DNA from: Pyrocephalus nanus
Taxonomy: Eukaryota > Chordata > Aves > Passeriformes > Tyrannidae
Length of the DNA stretch: 64,000 bases
Assembly (NCBI GenBank): GCA_038380795.1
Contig: CM076264.1
Span: forward strand, 13,700,001-13,764,000
Direction: 5' to 3'
Made by a program: the position numbers and the translations under genes. Each line of letters begins with the position of its first letter. Within the stretch, counting starts at the first letter, position 1. Below the pieces are notes generated by a model that did not search any database, was not told where the DNA came from, and saw only the letters and a list, made by a program, of their open reading frames with translations. Shown here piece by piece: positions 62,751 to 64,000 of the stretch.

Positions 62751-63544
62751 TCCTTTTCAATATATTATAGAAACAAATAGGCCCATGGGAACTGATTTTA
62801 CCATCTGATTTTGGAGAGGACATTAATGCTTATACAAAGAAAGTATAATGATTTTCCAGATTGATATCATGAAGTTTTTCAGGGCCAAAACAACTGCAGA
62901 AGGGCTGAGAGAGATGGGAATCAGGATCATATCATTTTGGAGATTTTTATTCTAGCAGTGTGGTATTGTTTCACTTAAAAGGTTCTATTTTCAAAATTAT
63001 GAAGTGATAAGACAGTGTTATTAAGATGAGAAAAATGGCCTAACCAGATCTCTCTTTCTTTGTCTCTTAAGAGGACTGATGGGACTGTATGTTGATACAT
63101 TCACAATTAGACCTATGTGCTCTAATCAGGGGAAAGTGGGTGATGTAAAATAATTAATGTGTGGTATGTCTTTATGTAATTTAGCTTTAGAGTAAAATTA
63201 TTATCTAATTTTTCTCTTAACCAAATGCTCTGCAGCAATCTTCTATTATTTTATCAGAAATATTTGCATATTTGTTGCATAGCAAAAGATACAGGGTTGA
63301 TTTTCCTTTTTTTTTTTTAATTTTTAAAATTTTTTGTCTTTAACAAGTGCATTTACTTCTCATATACAAAATACAGAACCAAATTCTCACTCCTTGTAAA
63401 TGAAATTTTCTTGACAAACCTATGTTGATTTATCGTAGCTGAAGATCTTTTTCACAATGTGGCATTTGATTGCCATCAGAGACAGGGAAACAGATTCAGT
63501 CATTATTTCAGGACACTGGCACATAGGAACCACAAAGAAGGAAA

Positions 63545-63601
63545 AGTACAGTGATCCTTATCCCTGAAGAAAAGTAGAGTGATCCTATCCCTGAAGAAAA
63601 A
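63545..63601 (+). repeat. Two-copy tandem duplication, about 28 bases
   Basis: GTACAGTGATCCTTATCCCT and GTAGAGTGATCCTATCCCT, each followed by GAAGAAAA, lie head to tail with one substitution and one missing T. A recent slippage duplication is the simplest explanation. Confidence 0.8.
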
Positions 63602-64000
63602 AAAACCACCAAAACTACCTCTTGGCATGTAAGCCTCACAGTCTAGGATTTTCTTTCTGTTTGTGACCCACTTTCACAGATGATGACAATCCTTGCAAGT
63701 CTGGGTTGAGGAGATGCATCATGGGGGGAGATCATATGGAATATTTGGAGCCTTCTCTTTGCTTTTCATAACAGATGAGCATCTGCCAAAAAACGTAACC
63801 CCCAAAATCAGCTATGCATTTTACAATTACTCAGCTCTACAGAAGAAATATTACTACAGCATGAACATTGGGATCATAATCTGGTCGGTCTCCATGCAGA
63901 TTTGCTCTCACTTTGCAGAAAGAATACAGAAATAGGTAACTTCCAAGATGGTATCTTTTCTGCAGGAGTTATCAACCTGTGGTCCACAAAACTCAGAGAG

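Larger units (their letters stand above)
42581..64000. other. Upstream flank of ZNF827, no gene recognised
   Basis: This 21-kb flank lies upstream of ZNF827. In mammals, as I recall, the next gene on this side is LSM6 with a non-coding RNA between; I looked for the LSM6 start (MSLRKQTPSDF) and did not find it. Supported contents are the CR1 at 48795-49612, simple repeats, a GC-rich islet near 53.2-53.5 kb, a candidate spliced exon at 55389-55486 and a hairpin at 61216-61263. The other stretches are AT-rich, and I see nothing certain in them. Confidence 0.7.

Noticed and set aside
42581..64000. LSM6, expected neighbour of ZNF827 in mammals
   Set aside because: Its short conserved protein start was looked for on both strands and not found; it probably lies beyond the window.
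1..64000. tRNA, rRNA, CRISPR arrays, bacterial operons, defence systems
   Set aside because: Nothing in the sequence supports any of these; the window is vertebrate nuclear DNA.

Overview
This is a vertebrate, almost certainly bird, chromosomal window. It has sparse short exons, long AT-rich introns, CR1 retrotransposon 3' ends of the avian kind, a complete LTR of endogenous-retrovirus type, and one large CpG island. I do not place it below bird level; the LTR would fit a passerine, but that is only an impression.

The only gene I can name is ZNF827 (zinc finger protein 827), on the minus strand. Its first three coding exons are here. Exon 1 (41883-41925) encodes the N-terminal MPRRKQ-type NuRD-binding motif. 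Exon 2 (15311-16315) encodes about 335 residues of low-complexity but conserved N-terminal region. Exon 3 (9334-9506) encodes the first C2H2 zinc finger and most of the second. All three exons have consensus splice sites and matching phases (1, 1, 0), giving 407 codons with no frame break. The rest of the gene must lie beyond base 1.

Layout: 1-9333 is intron 3 (start), with a very old LINE remnant on the minus strand and A/C-rich simple repeats. 9507-15310 is intron 2, with a 1119-bp solo LTR flanked by a 5-bp target duplication. 16316-41882 is the 25.6-kb intron 1, with a CR1 3' end near 25 kb, a CR1 scrap near 38.4 kb, and the CpG island entering at about 39.8 kb. About 39.8-42.6 kb is the CpG-island promoter, with a start-stop upstream ATG and a long G-run tract on the gene's sense strand. 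42.6-64 kb is upstream flank with a 5'-truncated CR1 carrying reverse transcriptase remnants, a small GC-rich islet, one well-formed candidate upstream exon, and simple repeats. No tRNA, rRNA, CRISPR or bacterial-type feature was seen. Apart from ZNF827 the long open frames look like chance, or products of GC-rich sequence. I found no convincing new biological system; the most useful leads are the candidate upstream exon, the start-stop uORF and the structured LTR.
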